A DNA stretch of 64,000 nucleotides from Lingula anatina (Eukaryota > Brachiopoda > Lingulata > Lingulida > Lingulidae), in assembly GCF_001039355.2 (NCBI RefSeq), contig NW_019775512.1:171703-235702 (forward strand), read 5' to 3'. Made by a program: the position numbers and the translations under genes. Shown piece by piece: positions 62,435 through 64,000 of this stretch. Below the pieces are notes generated by a model. The model did no database searches and was not told where the DNA came from. It saw only the letters and a list, made by a program, of their open reading frames with translations. Numbering within the stretch: position 1 is the first letter of the stretch; each line of letters begins with the position of its first letter.

Positions 62435-63293
62435 ACCATGGAGAAAGAGCACAAGGAGCGACTTAGAGTGAACAGAGTGGCCCTTATAGACGACTTGATG
62501 GTGAACGAGGTGTTCTTGAGCGAGCTCGTGGCCTGTAACCTCATCTCAGACTACGACATAGAGAAAATCAAGGTACATTCATTGATTTGTTAATGTAGTT
62601 ACGGTCACCTGACGGTTATGAGATACATGTATGGCTATTTCATTTTTTTTACAATACAGTATATGCGTCGTGCATTTTTATAGGTGAGAGATTTTTTAGA
62701 GATATGCTGCAACTCCTTTTCAGAGTCTCCATCATTGCTTAAAGTATCTGGTAGTTAGTAAACTGAAAGTAGCACAATTTTAAAACTAAATTGTCAAATA
62801 CTAAAGTATTTCAGAAACCCTAACGGACATTTCTCTTGAAATGGCCCCAGAATTGTAATAAAAGGTCATATAGGACATACTTCTCAGATCTGATTTTTAT
62901 ATGATGATATAATTCTTGTCGAGTCCCAATGAGTACTGTAGAGTACTGTAGAGTTCCTGATTTCCATAAAGAACTATAGAACGTCCCAAAGGAAATTGCC
63001 AAGGGTAATGGAGTTTAAGGTTGAAATAACAACCAGTGAAACACTTGAAATGATGAAAACATAGTAGGCTTGTTAAGGACCAAAAAAATGGCCAAACGCT
63101 GCATTTTGTAGTACAAATGTCTAACTTGGCATAAATGTTAATTATGGGACAAGGAACCCATTTTTGATAATTTGGAAGCAATTTGTGGCCATTTTGTGCC
63201 TCAAATCCAAGATGGCCGCCACCCGCCATGTTGAAAATGGATATAATTTTGCTATTTTATGTTGAATTTTGAAGCGTTTGGTCTATATATACT

Positions 63294-63345
<52 letters not shown>

Positions 63346-64000
63346 TCCTACTATTTTGGGGGTGCAAAAGTGCTTACCAAGATATGTGTGAACTTACATG
63401 GCACATGTAAGTCTATTTGTCCCTAATTTAGTCAGGTTTGAACATCTATACATGTTTCTAGACCAAAAATTAATGGAAATATGAAATAATATATATTTTG
63501 GCACCTAATTTGCATAATTTATGCTAATTTATGCATCGATTGAGCGCATCTCTTTGGATAAAAAAATTCTTTTGGCCCAAGGAACATTTATGCCAAGTTA
63601 GACATTTGTACTATAAAACGCAGCGTTTGACCTCTTAACAAGCTTCTAACATGCCAAATTACTTGTGTTTTCTATTTTCAAGTTTAGGTCCTTTTTTGAA
63701 ACTCTATTAAAGTTCTAAAGTCATATGACTTTATTAAGATTTGCAGACGTTATTCATTTTTCTTAAATATTCTTATGGGCCCCATTTTATCTCATATTAG
63801 TGTTACTTTTTTCCTTTTTTTTGTATATATATTTATAGTGGTTATACTACACTGTCAAACTGCATTTTTATTTTGAATTTACTAGTTTTGTGTAGTGACT
63901 GTATATCTGAAAGTTTTTCACTCTAATTTGGTTTTTTCATCTTTTCAGTCTATTCCCATAAGATATGACAAAGCAGGACACATCTTGGACGTGGTGGAAA
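62435..64000 (+). CDS. CARD-domain protein, first two coding exons (runs off the window)
   Basis: Exon 62435-62572 starts after an acceptor (cttatcacag). The ATG at 62438 (context accATGg) opens 45 codons ending in phase 0. Exon 2 starts at 63949 after cttttcag and continues past the right edge. The joined N-terminus has the helical pattern of a caspase-recruitment domain: KERLRVNRVALIDDL, NEVFLSELVACNLISDYDIEKI, then KAGHILDVVE. This most resembles the N-terminal CARD of initiator caspases (caspase-2/9) or the CRADD adaptor, from general family knowledge. The rest of the protein, and so whether it is a caspase, cannot be seen. Confidence 0.72.
63068..63643. mobile_element. ~575-bp MITE with ~65-bp inverted termini in intron 1 of the CARD gene
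   Basis: gcttgttaagga at the left mirrors ctcttaacaagc at the right, and further in gtacaaatgtctaacttggc mirrors gccaagttagacatttgtac. A TA microsatellite (63296-63341) lies in the middle. No coding capacity. Confidence 0.88.

Overview
This is a window of animal nuclear DNA: long phase-consistent introns with GT-AG borders, AT-rich non-coding sequence, many short DNA-transposon remnants (MITEs), a tRNA-like SINE and 5'-truncated LINEs. The gene content (a metabotropic-glutamate-type receptor, EMC1, a secreted fibrinogen-related protein, a somatomedin-B ectodomain of the methuselah/secretin-like receptor type, and a CARD protein) and the repeat style suggest a marine invertebrate such as a mollusc, brachiopod or amphioxus. 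The species cannot be fixed from sequence alone.

Layout. 1-4404 (+): last five coding exons of a class C GPCR of the mGluR family, 5' part outside the window. 4405-11044: no gene; satellites, a 60-bp tandem duplication and a SINE. 11045-15458: a ~2.2-kb non-coding segment present twice in tandem, with a single N at the join (13276). 15446-20828 (-): three in-phase exons of a secreted or membrane ectodomain (signal peptide, T/S/N-rich linker, somatomedin-B-like module, Cys-rich region); no 7TM exons were found. An RTE-like LINE 3' fragment (18591-19512) sits in its first intron. 20829-27132: no gene, dense MITEs. 27133-49317 (-): EMC1. Twenty-three exons can be joined in phase to encode about 967 residues, but exons 12-23 occur twice (27133-35124 and 36381-43988) with the N at 35275 between them. 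Exons 1-11 (44223-49317) are single copy. 53077-56535 (+): a secreted PAN/Apple-like plus fibrinogen-like protein, three coding exons. 56536-62434: repeats, a segmental duplication split by a CCCAGCGGGC-type transposon, a minisatellite and a degenerate CR1/jockey-like LINE. 62435-64000 (+): first two coding exons of a CARD protein that runs off the right edge.

The genes do not form a pathway. EMC1 is housekeeping membrane-protein insertion, the receptor is neural or sensory, and the FReD and CARD proteins are of types common in invertebrate innate immunity and apoptosis. The two tandem duplications, both joined by a single N and differing by scattered substitutions and small indels, look more like two haplotypes of a heterozygous genome laid end to end than like true gene duplication. 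They also act as a natural allele comparison: one copy carries a 32-bp perfect palindrome flanked by a 7-bp target-site duplication that the other lacks. I found no clear previously undescribed multi-gene system. The most notable items are the tiny palindromic inserts, the receptor-like ectodomain without a membrane core, an mGluR lacking a conserved glutamate-contacting lysine, and a fibrinogen-like domain with a rebuilt calcium-site region.
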